From NCBI GenBank assembly GCA_023362775.1, contig JALMGJ010000012.1:17931501-17995500 (forward strand): 64,000 nt of DNA. The letters run 5' to 3'. The notes below the pieces were generated by a model. It was not told the DNA's origin. It saw only the letters and a list, made by a program, of their open reading frames with translations, and searched no databases. Positions within the stretch are counted from its first letter, which is position 1; each line of letters begins with the position of its first letter. The position numbers and the translations under genes are program-made. Below are positions 52,366 to 63,356 of this stretch, piece after piece. The DNA comes from Charina bottae. Its lineage: Eukaryota > Chordata > Lepidosauria > Squamata > Charinaidae.

Positions 52366-52404
52366 AAACAACAAGGCTCAGAGAGCACCAAGAACTCCAC
52401 AAGT

Positions 52405-52525
52405 AATATTTTATTGTATTTTATTTTTATACGTTATAATTGTTGAGTGTTTTGTAAACCTCCCAGAGTCCCCCGTAGGGGGAGATGGGCGGTGATAAAT
52501 TTGAATAATAAATAAATAATAATAT
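52405..52525 (+). mobile_element. L2-type 3' tail
   Basis: aaacctcccagagtcccccg...gatgggcggtgataaatttg and an AATAAATAAAT tail. Confidence 0.78.
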
Positions 52526-53400
52526 GGGCTATGGGAAGCATATGTAAATAAGAGCCAGGATGGTATAGTGGCTAAACAGTTGGACACTCCATCCAACCTA
52601 CCTTACAGAGCAGTATCTAGAGGTATCAGATCTGAGCTGCAAACATCCAGTATATGACAGCAAAGAATTAGTAGCCATCTCGATTTATGCAGCCCAGATC
52701 TGGTAGCCCTAGAAACTGAAATGTCATAATAAGTCAATGAATACATTATGTCATATGCAGCTTCAGCGCTCAGCACTGGGCCTTTTCCCCCCCCCTCCCT
52801 AACAAATTTTTGTTAAGCCTATCAGAAACCACCTGGTTCCCCCTTGCTTTCTCATCATTATGATTGGTACTCAAAAATCACTGTCACAAAAAGAAAAAAG
52901 AAAAGCATTTGAATTTCTGCGCTTCATAGCAAGATCTGTAAGCCCTTTGTATGGAAAGGACAGAATACTGAGTTTACTTTAAAAGCACACCCAATTTTAT
53001 CTTCTGTGCTTGAACGTAAACAGACACGCTTAAGAATGTAAATCCCCGGCTTAAAAATACTTTTTTCATTGCTACATTCTTATGATCTGTACCTTTGTAA
53101 CCTTGTAAAACTGTCTCTGGACATTTTGCATACTGAAAAAAAATCTTTCTTTTGCCTGCAGCAAGGAACATGGATGTGGCAATTCTGGCTCCTCCTTCAG
53201 TAAAAAAAAGCATACAAGTTCATAGAGTCGACATGATTCCCACAGAGCTGACTGGCTGACACTCACAGGCTTTAAACTCCAAACCATATGGATTTTCCTT
53301 TCTGCCCCTGGTCGTGTTCCTTTCTGGAGGCTTCCTGGGGGTCACACTTTCTCTCTGGATTTACTCAAGTGATCTGAAACGATCTAATCAATACCAGGTT
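52526..53400. other. No recognised feature
   Basis: Single-copy-looking sequence. No gene motif, though the region immediately upstream of 53421 has a good splice-acceptor structure. Confidence 0.45.
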
Positions 53401-53420
53401 TTTATTTTCTTCTCACTCAG

Positions 53421-53471
53421 GAAGCCTTCCAAGCTGACATGAATGCCGAGAAGCTTTCTTCCCACTCGAGA
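53421..53471 (+). CDS. Candidate internal exon, 51 bp (unidentified gene)
   Basis: A pyrimidine-rich tract and AG (ggtttttattttcttctcactcag region, 53398-53420) precede an open 51-bp segment, and a consensus-like donor, A|GTAAGTACT, follows at 53472. The segment is exactly 17 codons in one frame: EAFQADMNAEKLSSHSR. A possible branch point (tctaatc) lies about 35 bp upstream. I do not recognise the protein. The donor lacks the usual G at -1. Splice sites this good occur by chance in 64 kb, so this is only a candidate. Confidence 0.35.
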
Positions 53472-54295
53472 GTAAGTACTGTGCATACAGTTTGTGTTTC
53501 TTACTTGGGACAAGAGATTGCATGTCTTACTGACACTTTTTAGGGTCATCAAATCAATGTCAAATCAGGAGACCACGGGGGTATGGGACTGTTACCAGTG
53601 GCTTAACCTTCTGCTGAAGAGCTAAAAAATACCCTAAATCAATGACCTGTTGCATATATTTTTAACATCATCATGGATTTGCTTAGATCTTTCAGATGGT
53701 TTAAAATGTATGGTGTTACATATAGATATAACATCATGTGATGTCATTCATCCTCTGAACTTGCTAAAACAAACTTCTTGATATAAGGCTCGCTATCACA
53801 TGTGAAAGTGAAATTTGAAACACATTGTAAGCCTACCCAAACACTGGTCATCATCAAACATTCACCGTCACAGATTAATTGGGTAAACTTTAGTAAGATA
53901 CAGTTCTATTACTCACAGTAGTGACACCAATATTGATACCAGTTGGGAGCTAGATTTTTTTTTTTAAATATACTTTAGCATTTAAGAATGTATTATTAAC
54001 TAATTCTGAATATAGGATTACCTTTCCTATAGAATTTGGGGGGGGGGAGTGTTAATGCTGCTTCTGTAATTTTATCTTGTAATAGATTGGTTAATTTACT
54101 GTATGCTATCATATGTTTCAGTCTGGTCAATGGAAATTATTGCTTGGGCAGACTGCAGTCTGTACTTTTCATATATAATCTTTGCCATACTTGAAAATAG
54201 GTTTTAATGAGAATATGGATGCAAAAATGAAAGCCTGTCCCTGATGGGAAGGCAAGTATTAAGAATAGATGAAATCTTTATGAGGTCTGTAGCTT
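53472..54295. other. No recognised feature
   Basis: AT-rich; if the exon is real this is intron. Confidence 0.4.
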
Positions 54296-54392
54296 TATGA
54301 GATCTTTCCACTGAGAAAGTAGAAATCCAACTGACATGATTCAAGCTACAGACTGTTCCACCTGGATGACTGAGAACCTTCATCGACATCTT
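54296..54392 (+). mobile_element. Penelope family 2 terminal fragment
   Basis: ccactgagaaagtagaaatcc, tgattcaagctacagactg and gatgactgagaaccttcat match 33122-33206. The hammerhead core is not included. Confidence 0.85.
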
Positions 54393-55592
54393 TATGAGAT
54401 GTTTTCCAGATCTCATTTCATTCTCTCAAAATCCCTGATACTTTGCAAGTTTCTTATCTTACCTGTTGCTGAACTCAAGCAGAACCGTGTACCTCTTTCT
54501 GCTTTAAGGTGGCTTCCTATGTGGTTTTGCCCACATTGGTATGTACAGGTATACAGGAATAAAAACAGATTTTATTCTGTTGTGTCCCTTATCACTTGGA
54601 AGGATAATACCACTTTTAAAGGATACTAAATTATCTCCCGAAGCATGTTGTTATTATTATAATGAAATACTATTATAATGAAATATTATTATAATGAAAT
54701 ACCCATACTATTCACTTAAAATAAGGGGTATGGTTCCTAAAGTTTACATTATGAATTACAAGACTTCAGTGAATTATATTTAAGATGTAAAAAGATACTT
54801 CCATTTCATTATTCATGGAACCTCTCCTTTCCTATTATTTTTCTAGGTGAAATGATTTTCTATTTGAAGTTTTTAGCTGTTGTTAGAAATCTCCAGGTTT
54901 CTTTGATCTCTTAACCTGGTTTGAACTGCTATGAGAACCACTGAGGCTGAGAAACTTGTAGAAATGATGTAAAATCGATTAACTACTAGATGGGCTTGTA
55001 AAGGACTTACTTCATAGTACTTTAAAGTAGGTTGTCTTCTGGCTAATAATAAAAACAGCCTCTTTATATTGTGAAATGGTTTGTGCTTGTTAAATTGACA
55101 TGTTATCATACCAGACAGTGTCCTTTGATGACACATTGACTATTGCAATTGCAGTGCAAATATTTGTTGATGATATGGATTTCTGAGACTATTGACACCA
55201 ATTTTTCGTAGTGCATTTAACCTTTCTTGTACTGTTTTATACTGGGTATATATGGTCTGATTAAGCCTCCACCAGAGGAAAAATGCCTTGGAACACATCA
55301 TCACTGTACTACTAACTGTGCCTTACCCAGGAACAGTCCCCAGAAGTCTGTTTGCCATGCTGTGGGAGAAAACAGTTGAGGAGAGGGGATACCTGGCCGG
55401 TGGGAAAGTGTTGAATGTGCCTCTCTTTGTTGTTGCTTCTCCCTTTTCGTTACTTCCCCCCTTACAACTCGGGCAGTTTGATCCTAGCCAACAGGTATTT
55501 AACATGTATGACATTCAGGTGCACCCTAATTAGTGAGGTAGCAGTGATTGCGGTTGCATTACAATACATACTGAGTAAAGTAGAAAGAGGCA
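54393..55592. other. No recognised feature except a 16-bp tandem
   Basis: At about 54650-54710 the unit ttattataatgaaata is repeated about three times. Nothing else supported. Confidence 0.45.
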
Positions 55593-55860
55593 TTGTAATG
55601 ATGTGTGGGAATGACCTTGGGAGACAGGAGGGAGAGCCTCAGGCTGGACAAGCGGCATGTAAAAGGTATCTCAGCCCACAGAAGGAGAAGAGGCGTGGGG
55701 AGCATTTCAAGAGGGACCCTCCCTACTTTGCCAAAGAGTAAAAGGACAGGAGGGGAGAAATACTTTCAGTCTTGCAAGATTCTGTTAATGTAACCTTACA
55801 ATAAAGATACAGCTAGTACTCCTGGCTGTACTTCTTGTCTGGACTACCTTGCAGGGCACG
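55593..55860 (+). repeat. Putative solo LTR
   Basis: Starts tgtaatgatgtgtggg, has a poly-A-type aataaag at about 55800 in a region (taaccttacaataaag) followed by a CT/GT-rich stretch (ctggctgtacttcttgtctgg) and ends near tgcagggca. This is LTR-like in composition and order. No target duplication found and no internal region. Confidence 0.35.
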
Positions 55861-56859
55861 TGGTTTCTTTGAGGTGTTTGGGGCTACAGCTCTGTCAATT
55901 TCTTGCTACTTAAGTCATGCTGATTATTGCTGATGTGTGCCAAAGTCCCTGCTGGGTTATTGTCATCTCCCCTTGGCCTAATGTATGGAATAACACATGG
56001 GAATTTCATACCATCATATAGCACCGGAATCACCAGAGTTCACTTGTTTTGTGACTTCAGTCTCTCCTGGTGCACATTGAATCTTTTCAGATGGCAGAGA
56101 AGCTGTGGAGTTGCTCAGTCTGCACTCTCACTTTCAGAGCCACGTCTGTTACTGTTTGGCTGTTCTATCTAAGGAAAAGTGGGTGGGGGGAGAGCACTGC
56201 CCCTCACTTGTTGGCATTTTATGTGTCCGGCTGATCGGATCACATTTTTGGCAAATAAGGTGATTTTGACTGCATTTGTATATGTGTTCTTATCCCCTCC
56301 ATCTTTAAATAATGTTTTTAAATCAAATTTTGTACCATAAAAATAATCCAAAATTAAATATTTACCGCTTCGTTGTTTTATGTACTCCATGCACAATAAC
56401 AGCACAAACTTCCTCATCAAGAATGTGCTTCAGTAGAAGTCTCTGAGTCCCAAGGAGCTACAGGCAAGTGACTTCCCAGCCCAATGAAATCTCACTTTTA
56501 GATATTCATTATCTACTTATCTCACTTTTAGATATTCATTATATCTCTTGATTGCACTTTTCTTTTTGCTTTCTTGTGTAAGATCACAGTTCCACTGAGC
56601 ACAGCACATGTGGACTGACAGTCAGAAACGGTCCTTGAGACCTATTCACTATTGTCAGTTTTCTGAATTTTAGTATTCATGTTGCAACTTGTATTATTGA
56701 ACCAGTTTTCCACCACTGATCCATCATCGTCATGAATCAACTGATCGGCAGGGCGTTCGGGTGGAAGGGGCTGAGGGAAACGAACAGGCTGTCACCAGCT
56801 GACCATGGGTGTGCACCAGGGGCTGAGGCTGAGGCTGAGGCAGAAAGCTCAGTCTTTAT
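55861..56859. other. No recognised feature
   Basis: A 20-25 bp block (atctcacttttagatattcatt) is repeated twice at about 56489-56550. Otherwise nothing supported. Confidence 0.45.
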
Positions 56860-56860
56860 T

Positions 56861-56899
<39 letters not shown>

Positions 56900-56998
56900 T
56901 CGTGGTATTTATACCCTGCCTATCCCCTCCCTAATGGAGGACTCTAGGCGGCTTAGAAGCATATATATACATTAGTTATACAATCACCATTTTAACCG
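56860..56998 (-). mobile_element. L2-type 3' tail (minus) with TTTA tract
   Basis: A (TTTA/TTAT)n tract at 56860-56900, then cctgcctatcccctccctaatggaggactctaggcgg, the reversed L2 terminus. Confidence 0.7.
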
Positions 56999-56999
56999 C

Positions 57000-57185
57000 G
57001 CGTGAGGGGAGGGGGTAAGGGAACCGACTCTTTCAGGCTCTGGACTACAATTCCCAGGATGCCTTGAGCTGGCTGCTGACGTCCTGTAGCTGTTACATCC
57101 GGGTCCGTCATCACTGCCGCCATTCGATCTTCCTCCAATCCTTTCCTCCGGTGGTGCCGACTTCCCGACAGGACGCCAGCAAATT
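57000..57185. promoter_or_regulatory. Promoter-like cluster: ZNF143-type, CRE, YY1-type and CCAAT motifs
   Basis: In order: actacaattcccaggatgc at 57044-57062, close to the ZNF143/SBS consensus; tgacgtc at about 57077 (CRE); atccggg at 57097; gccgccatt at 57117 (YY1-type); tcctccaatcc at 57131 (CCAAT). This density within 190 bp and a CpG-richer composition resemble a housekeeping promoter. A SINE follows at 57190. No gene could be attached. Confidence 0.4.
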
Positions 57186-57189
57186 AGCC

Positions 57190-57358
57190 CATGTAAGGTG
57201 GTACCCATTTATCTACTTGCAAAGCTTTCGAACTGTTGGGTTGACAGGAGCTGGGACTAGTAACGAGAGCTCACCTCGTCGCGCGGGGTTCGAACTGCAG
57301 ACCTTTTGATCTGCAGCCTACAGCTCAGTAGTTTAACCTGCTGAGCTACCACGTCCCT
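57190..57358 (-). mobile_element. tRNA-headed SINE, diverged SINE-A relative
   Basis: The minus strand starts gggacgtggtagctcagcagg (A box) and has gcagttcgaaccccgcgcg (B box), then a gagctctcgttact segment. The gagctgtaggctgcagatc head insertion differs from SINE-A, so it is a separate subfamily. Confidence 0.82.
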
Positions 57359-58870
57359 TATCAGATGACTGTCAGCATGGGCAGGGAGATGGGATGAAAC
57401 GGCAAGCAGGCTCTGGCCTGTGATGGTGGGGCAGCTGCAGCAGACACCTGGTAGACCTGCATGGACCACATTTTGAGGATCACCAGACTTGTCAATACAA
57501 AGATTATATGCATCTGTAAAACAAATGTTTTCTTTTTCTAAAAGAAATCTTAGATGGTAATTCCATAGACAGAGCTTCCATATCAACTCCCCAAAGGGGT
57601 TATATTTGGAGCAGACTGCTCAAAACCTATTAAACCCTGAGACTATCGTTTTCAAAATTTTCAGTAGAGGTAGTTCATATATCACATGTATGAGATGAGC
57701 AGCTATATAAATTTGATAAATAAATAAATAAATAAATATCCCACAATGAATCAGTCCCTCGCCAAAAAAGATAGTTGATAATGAGAAATATGGTGACAAT
57801 TAGCAATTATTAGAATGTATACTTTTCTTAGCATTTTACATTCATTATTTTAGTAATTCTCCTAAGTACTCCCTAAAAGAGGCCAGTATTGTTATTCTCA
57901 TAAGGAAAAGTAGTCCTAAGGTTGAAAAATGGTTGTTCTTTAGGATCACTTGTCAGTTTGTGGCACAGAGAACAGAAGTTTGCTGTGGGTTGTCTGTTTT
58001 GGGTATAAGCCATTGTGCTGCCTTGACACTGAGTTGACATATGCGTCTGTTTGATGTCATACTTCACTTCAGGTCAGTTGGACTTATTTCTCCAGGATCT
58101 CATTTATTGTCTATGTGAAAACATGCTAATTACAGAGCGTAAGATTTTCTTAGCTGTGTTTTGAGATATGTGGCTTACTAGTTCTGATCAATGGAAAGAC
58201 ACGCCTTTGCTCTAAGAGAGATGCCTGCCCTTACCACACAAACAAGCCTAGGCAGTGAATAATATCTGGTATGCGAACATGTAACGAATGCCATCCCCTC
58301 TGCATATTTGGCACTGGTTCTGCTCAAACTGATATCTAATTGTGCCATGGGTGTCCCATCTGAGGTTGAACACACCCACTGGAAATGAGGTCGCCTGAGA
58401 ATTAGTAGTTCTAGATAACTGCAGTTAAGAGCGTAGAGTTGCTGAAAAACAAGATGGACCAGAAGAGAAGGACAGGTTGAATAGCCTAACCAGCAATAGT
58501 GGAGTTTCCATATTTGGGGGCTGAGGAGGTAAGATAACAGCTGCTTTTCATTTTAATGTGTGCATACCGTACCTGGAAACCTGCCTGACATTCAGTTCTA
58601 GCGGACGGAGTAGGCACTATGAAGACATCTTTTTTGTTTGAAAGAGCACAAAAATGGCAGCATTAGTGGCAGTGACTCTTCCCTTGGAAATCAACTTATC
58701 GTTGCCTAAAGGCAGAAGAGGGGCACATGAAACGAGTGACCCTCGTGAATGCAATGCTCCCGGGCTGATGTAATTGCACTTTGCAGCAATTCTCTTCGAT
58801 GGAGACCAAAACATCTTTATTGTTTCTCAGTCTCCTTGGAGATGTTTGCAAACGACAAAAAGCTGATGCA
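57359..58870. other. No recognised feature
   Basis: A short (AAAT)n run at 57714-57738; no other supported content. Confidence 0.45.
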
Positions 58871-58937
58871 ACTTTATATGTATATGTACAGTATAAGTAT
58901 ATGTGTATGTGTATGTGTATGTGTACGTGTATATGTA

Positions 58938-59024
<87 letters not shown>

Positions 59025-59031
59025 ATATTAA
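58871..59031. repeat. Compound microsatellite (GTAT)n(TA)n(TG)n
   Basis: GTATGT-type units, a long (TA)n run (58950-58985), then (TG)n. Plus-strand frames read YIYIYI and CVCVCV and are repeat translations. Confidence 0.96.
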
Positions 59032-59383
59032 TATATTTTAATTTCCCCCGTGTGTTTTATAATATTGTGCACTGTAGATTCAGGCATTCCAACATCTCAT
59101 CCTATTTTAGCGTTGCTATGACTATGTTCATGTCATTCGATGACATCAAATTTTTGCTGTATTGCAATAACAAGCCTCTTCTTTTTCTGAGCTTGTACTG
59201 CTTTCCTCTGATGGAATCTTCCTTTTCTCTATTTTGCACTCACAATGAGCAGCTTCTAAAACCCTAACCGCACATGCACTAGCTTAATTTGTGCATGTAG
59301 TAGCCTCACATTAACTGAATTTTGGGTCTCATTGAACGCAACCTGGTATCAATTAACAATTCACACTAAATTGAATATTGCAT
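59032..59383. other. No recognised feature
   Basis: No supported gene or repeat. Confidence 0.45.
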
Positions 59384-59385
59384 TA

Positions 59386-59794
59386 CAAGTAGTCCTTGAC
59401 TTACAACCACAATTGGGACTTGAACTTCTGTCACTAAGCGAGGCGGTCATTAAGTGAGTCACACCTGATTTTACTACCTTTTTTGCCATGGCCGTTAAGC
59501 GAATCACCACAGTCATTAAGTGAATCACATGGTTGTTAAGCGAATCAGGCTTCCCCGATTGACTTTGCTTGTTGGAAGCCAGCTGGGAAGGTCGCAAATG
59601 GCAATCATGTGACCCCAGGACGCTGCAACTGTTGTAAATACATGCTGGTTGCCAAGTGCCTGAATTTTGTTCACGTGACCGCAGGGATGCTGCGACAGTT
59701 GTAAGTGCAAGGACCGGTCATAAGTCACTTTTTTCAGCACTGTCATAACTTTGAATGGTCGCTAAACAAATGGTCATAAGTCAAGGACTACCTG
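59386..59794. mobile_element. Tc1/mariner-type MITE, 409 bp, TA target
   Basis: Inverted ends caagtagtccttgacttac and taagtcaaggactacctg, flanked by TA on both sides (59384-59385 and 59795-59796). The interior has several internal repeats of the type ggtcattaagtgaatcac and gttaagcgaatca. No transposase. TA duplication and length fit a mariner-type MITE. Confidence 0.85.
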
Positions 59795-59796
59795 TA

Positions 59797-60068
59797 TTCG
59801 AACTCACATTAATTACGATCTAGCTGTACTACTGTATAAATGTGTTTAGTATGACAAGATATTTTTCTCCCCAATGGCTTTTTCTACAGCGTGCCTAATT
59901 TTATGCACCTCTCTATCTCTTGTAAAAGATTTTGTTTGAGGCAGAGGCAGTTACACACTTAAGGACTCCTAGGGAAGCAGCCTCAGTCTGGATAATTTGG
60001 GTAGCTCGTCACGGAACAAGAGCTTGGTATCGCCAGTTCAGAAAATTGCTTTTCCGAGTTTTTCGAGG
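59797..60068. other. No recognised feature
   Basis: Short unassigned stretch. Confidence 0.5.
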
Positions 60069-60069
60069 C

Positions 60070-60170
60070 CAGGGTTTTCCAAACTTGGCAACTTTAAGAC
60101 GTGTGGACCTCAACTCCCATTATTCCCCAGCCAGCACACATCTTAAAGTTGCCAAGTTTGGAAAGCCCTG
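60070..60170. mobile_element. Foldback MITE, family D relative
   Basis: cagggttttccaaacttggc through gtttggaaagccctg, palindromic, sharing actttaaga and caactccca with family D and tttggaaagc with family C. No clear 8-bp duplication. Confidence 0.75.
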
Positions 60171-61179
60171 GCCTAGACCCTGATCCTGAATCCTTGTGGG
60201 CCCTTGTGAACAGGCGTTCAGTGCCATGCCACAGCCTACACTCCCCAAAGTGGGCACTGCCAAGACAATTTTTAAAAAATTAAATTCTATTCCGATTAAA
60301 TTTAATTATTATCCTCCATAATTTAATCATTTTCTCTTTCTGTCCCATTCAATATGAGAATGTAGTAATCTTGTGCACCCATGCTCAAGACAGAGACCTC
60401 CAAACCCTAATGGTCAGAACAGCCTCTTTGCAGGCATTCTGTTTTTTTTCCCCCATTTTTCTTCTTTACTGTATTTTTGTTGTCGTCGTCGTAAGAAAAA
60501 AAAAGGCAGAAGGGGTGGTGAAGAAGCTTGGCTTGAAGGGACTGAAATCTTCTAAATTTTGGTATTTTCCTGCCTCTTTCAGCTGTCCTTTGCTCTTTAC
60601 TCTGGTTCCTGAGCCTCTCCCTTCCGGTTTACCTTGGTGGATGCCATGGCTCCTGTTTCCTTGTTACAAGCAATTTGGAGGATATAGCTTCTATACATCC
60701 TGAGCTTGATGATTTCTTTAATAGCATAGGCAGTCTTATAAACTCAATAACAATTAAACCTGAGGTTTTAGTTTGTTAAGATGCTCATTTGCGTTCATGG
60801 CACAAGATGCACATCTGCTCCTCATGCCCAGCTATTCGTTGGGTATGTCCTTTAGGTGCTTTCCAGAATGCAGCCCCTTCTTTTTAATCAGAGGAAGATC
60901 TGCTGATAGTTCACAAATGGACGAACTTGTACTTTCCAGTACTGGAGAAAGTTTTTGCTGGAAGGACTCCAGCATATCGAATGAGCCAGATTGCTCTGGT
61001 TCTGCTTCACCTGTCTTCATTATCATGCCATCAGATTGTATATTAACTGAAATCACTGATCAGCTAAGGAATTGCTCTGTTGTTGTTTTTCTCTCGTTGC
61101 TAATCTTTTAGTGACTAGGATTCAAAAAAGGAAGGTAATCTTCCATTCTATATTGATATCAAGTTATACAGTATATGGT
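60171..61179. other. No recognised feature
   Basis: A frame at 60773-61111 and its reverse are unremarkable. A (TCG)n-type short run near 60480-60495. Confidence 0.4.
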
Positions 61180-61640
61180 TTAGTTCTGCCATCCCATTCA
61201 AACTGATAGGATGTACGCTGGTTTATAGGGAAAAAAATCAAGGCTTGAGAATAAACCAGACAAGAGTGCAGCGTTTAGGGCTAAAAGTGTTTACTTGTAG
61301 CATAAGGCAATAAATGCATATATAGTTAAGGCAATAAATGCAAATGTTACATTATTGCAATAAGGAAAAACAAAAACAAACTTATAAGCAGAGATCCGTG
61401 TATTGATCCCAGGGCCAGAGCTCACGCCACGGCCTATACCCAATGCCAGGCATAACTACGCACTGCCCAGTCCGCAGAAGTAGAATACACGTGAAGAACT
61501 ACATGGCTAAAGACACAAAAAGTCAAGAAGCATTGAACACCATTTTGCATGGTTAGATATTCAGTTCTTCCAGCTCTCTGATTGGCTGGAAGTTAGGTGT
61601 GACACACACCAGGCCTAAAGCATAGGCTATAGCACATAGC
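61180..61640 (-). repeat. Putative LTR-like sequence (minus)
   Basis: On the minus strand: a CCAAT box (gccaatcagag, about 61577), then, downstream, two caataaatgc-type polyadenylation blocks (a 23-bp tandem at 61305-61340) and tgtctggtttattctcaag. LTR-like order, but no matching second copy or target duplication found. Confidence 0.3.
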
Positions 61641-63062
61641 ATTGTGTGGCAGTGCTGCATCTAAGCAAGCACGTGATCTCCCCCTCCCTGTTCTCCCAGG
61701 GCTTCCCACGAAGGCTTCAGGGGGAATTGTTCTCATGGGAAGGTTTAGAAACTAGACGTAAACAATTAATATCTAATGGAGATGTAAGCAAAGCCATTCA
61801 AAGTTATGGGAAGGCTTTTTGTTATTTAGCCACCTGGATAGATAACAATATGGACCCAGCCTGCATCCAGGTATTTGCAAGAATACAAGCACAATTTTAA
61901 TGCTTTAATGCTACTGCTTCAGTTTGTACTCTTATCCATTTTGCTTTTAATATTATCTTTATATATGTTTTTATTATCTTTGTAAGCCATCTAAAGTTGT
62001 TCAGCCATTAAATCTGAATTAGTGGTTTAAGATTTTCACTGTCACCCACATTGGCATGAGGATGGAAATATGAACTTCCAACCTCATGGCACATGGTGTA
62101 TGGCACATGCTACAGTGCTGGTAAAATACTGGTGTCCTAAAATGTACTGTAATGTACTTTCATAGATAACTATGGAAACATTGGTTCCATTTCTGCAGGG
62201 AAGTCTAGATTCCATACACTTTTATTCTGTGCTGGAGCAGAGTTTCAAGATGCAATTTCATTACATTTTTTTCATGGAGAACTCCTAAGTGACTGCAGCT
62301 GTAATTAGATTTCAGGGCTGAAATGCACGCTCCATAGCATAGGTGTCCAAAAATGAACAGCCAGATAATGGTAGGTGATGGGAGCAGAGAGGTACAGCTT
62401 CAACACCCAGGTTATCAAGCTTGTGTGGAGACCTGTTTTTCTCCCCATTTTAAAAAGCATTTCATAGACAGGTGGTGATCTTGCAGGCATGTACATGATT
62501 AAAGATGAGGAAGAAGTAGATAATCCCTTTTTACAATCAAATGATGTTTAATTTCAAGTAAATCTGTCATGCATCAGATTAACAGAAGTGAACCAATTTA
62601 TTCCTGCTGTGCTATTATATAAGTGAACACTTGAATGTTTTTTGAGTTTTTAAAATACACAGCTGGTTTTTTGCTTTGTATCAGAAACATCTGTAATGTT
62701 ATTAGAAGGGGGAGAAAGAAATATTAGTTATTATTATGTGCATTATTAGTGAAATAATGCACAGGAACATTGAAAACAGAATAAACAGACATGGAAAGAA
62801 TATTTTGTAGTGTCTAGTTTTTCATCTTTGCATGACTAGTAATTACAATCTGATGTCAGAGATTGTAACCTTAGAATGCCTTTTGCTTGGTAGGATAGAT
62901 GGTTCCAAAAGACGTTGGCTACAGCAAGTGTTGTATAATGGGTTTGTATGATGCTAGAATAAATTATATAGCCATTATCTTGGTTTCACTTGCACAAGGT
63001 ATTATGCAACAGATTAGATTTAGTTTCACTCACCACAGGCAACATTTTCATATGTGACATAA
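61641..63062. other. No recognised feature
   Basis: A degenerate L2-like 3' end may lie near 61985-62030. Otherwise nothing supported. Confidence 0.4.
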
Positions 63063-63290
63063 TGTTTTTTTTTTTTAATCCATTCAATCGTGTCTGATTC
63101 TCGGGGACTGCCTGGACAAGTCTCCGCAGTTTTCCTGGCAAGGTTTTTCAGAAGTGGTTTGCCATTGCCACCTTCCTAGGGCTGAGAGAAAGTGTCTGGC
63201 CCAAGGTCACCCAGCTGGCTTTGTGCCTAAGGTGGGACTAGAACTCACGGTCTCCCAGTTTCTAGCCTGATGCCTTAACCACTACATAAT
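63063..63290 (-). mobile_element. SINE-B (minus)
   Basis: T-run tail, then gtctgattctcggggactgc, aaggtttttcagaagtggtt, and the head region gtttctagcctgatgcctta near 63270. One internal unit only. Confidence 0.82.
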
Positions 63291-63356
63291 GTAGTTGCTT
63301 CATAATTAGAATCAACTACTGTACAAAAATAAGAATGTTTAGATCCAGAATAACAG

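Larger units (their letters stand above)
51964..52404. mobile_element. Penelope family 1 palindromic copy
   Basis: The left arm (51964 to about 52190) is the minus-strand 3' terminus; the right arm (about 52195-52404) is the plus-strand one. They meet at a small unpaired centre near 52190 (tgttaactcagtcaatcaa). Each arm contains a hammerhead-like motif, on opposite strands (52020-52075 and 52318-52365). Confidence 0.88.

Noticed and set aside
55593..55860. Gene with 3' polyadenylation signal
   Set aside because: Better explained as an LTR; no open frame with motifs.
58749..59267. 172-codon frame with IYIYIY and CVCVCV
   Set aside because: Compound microsatellite translation.
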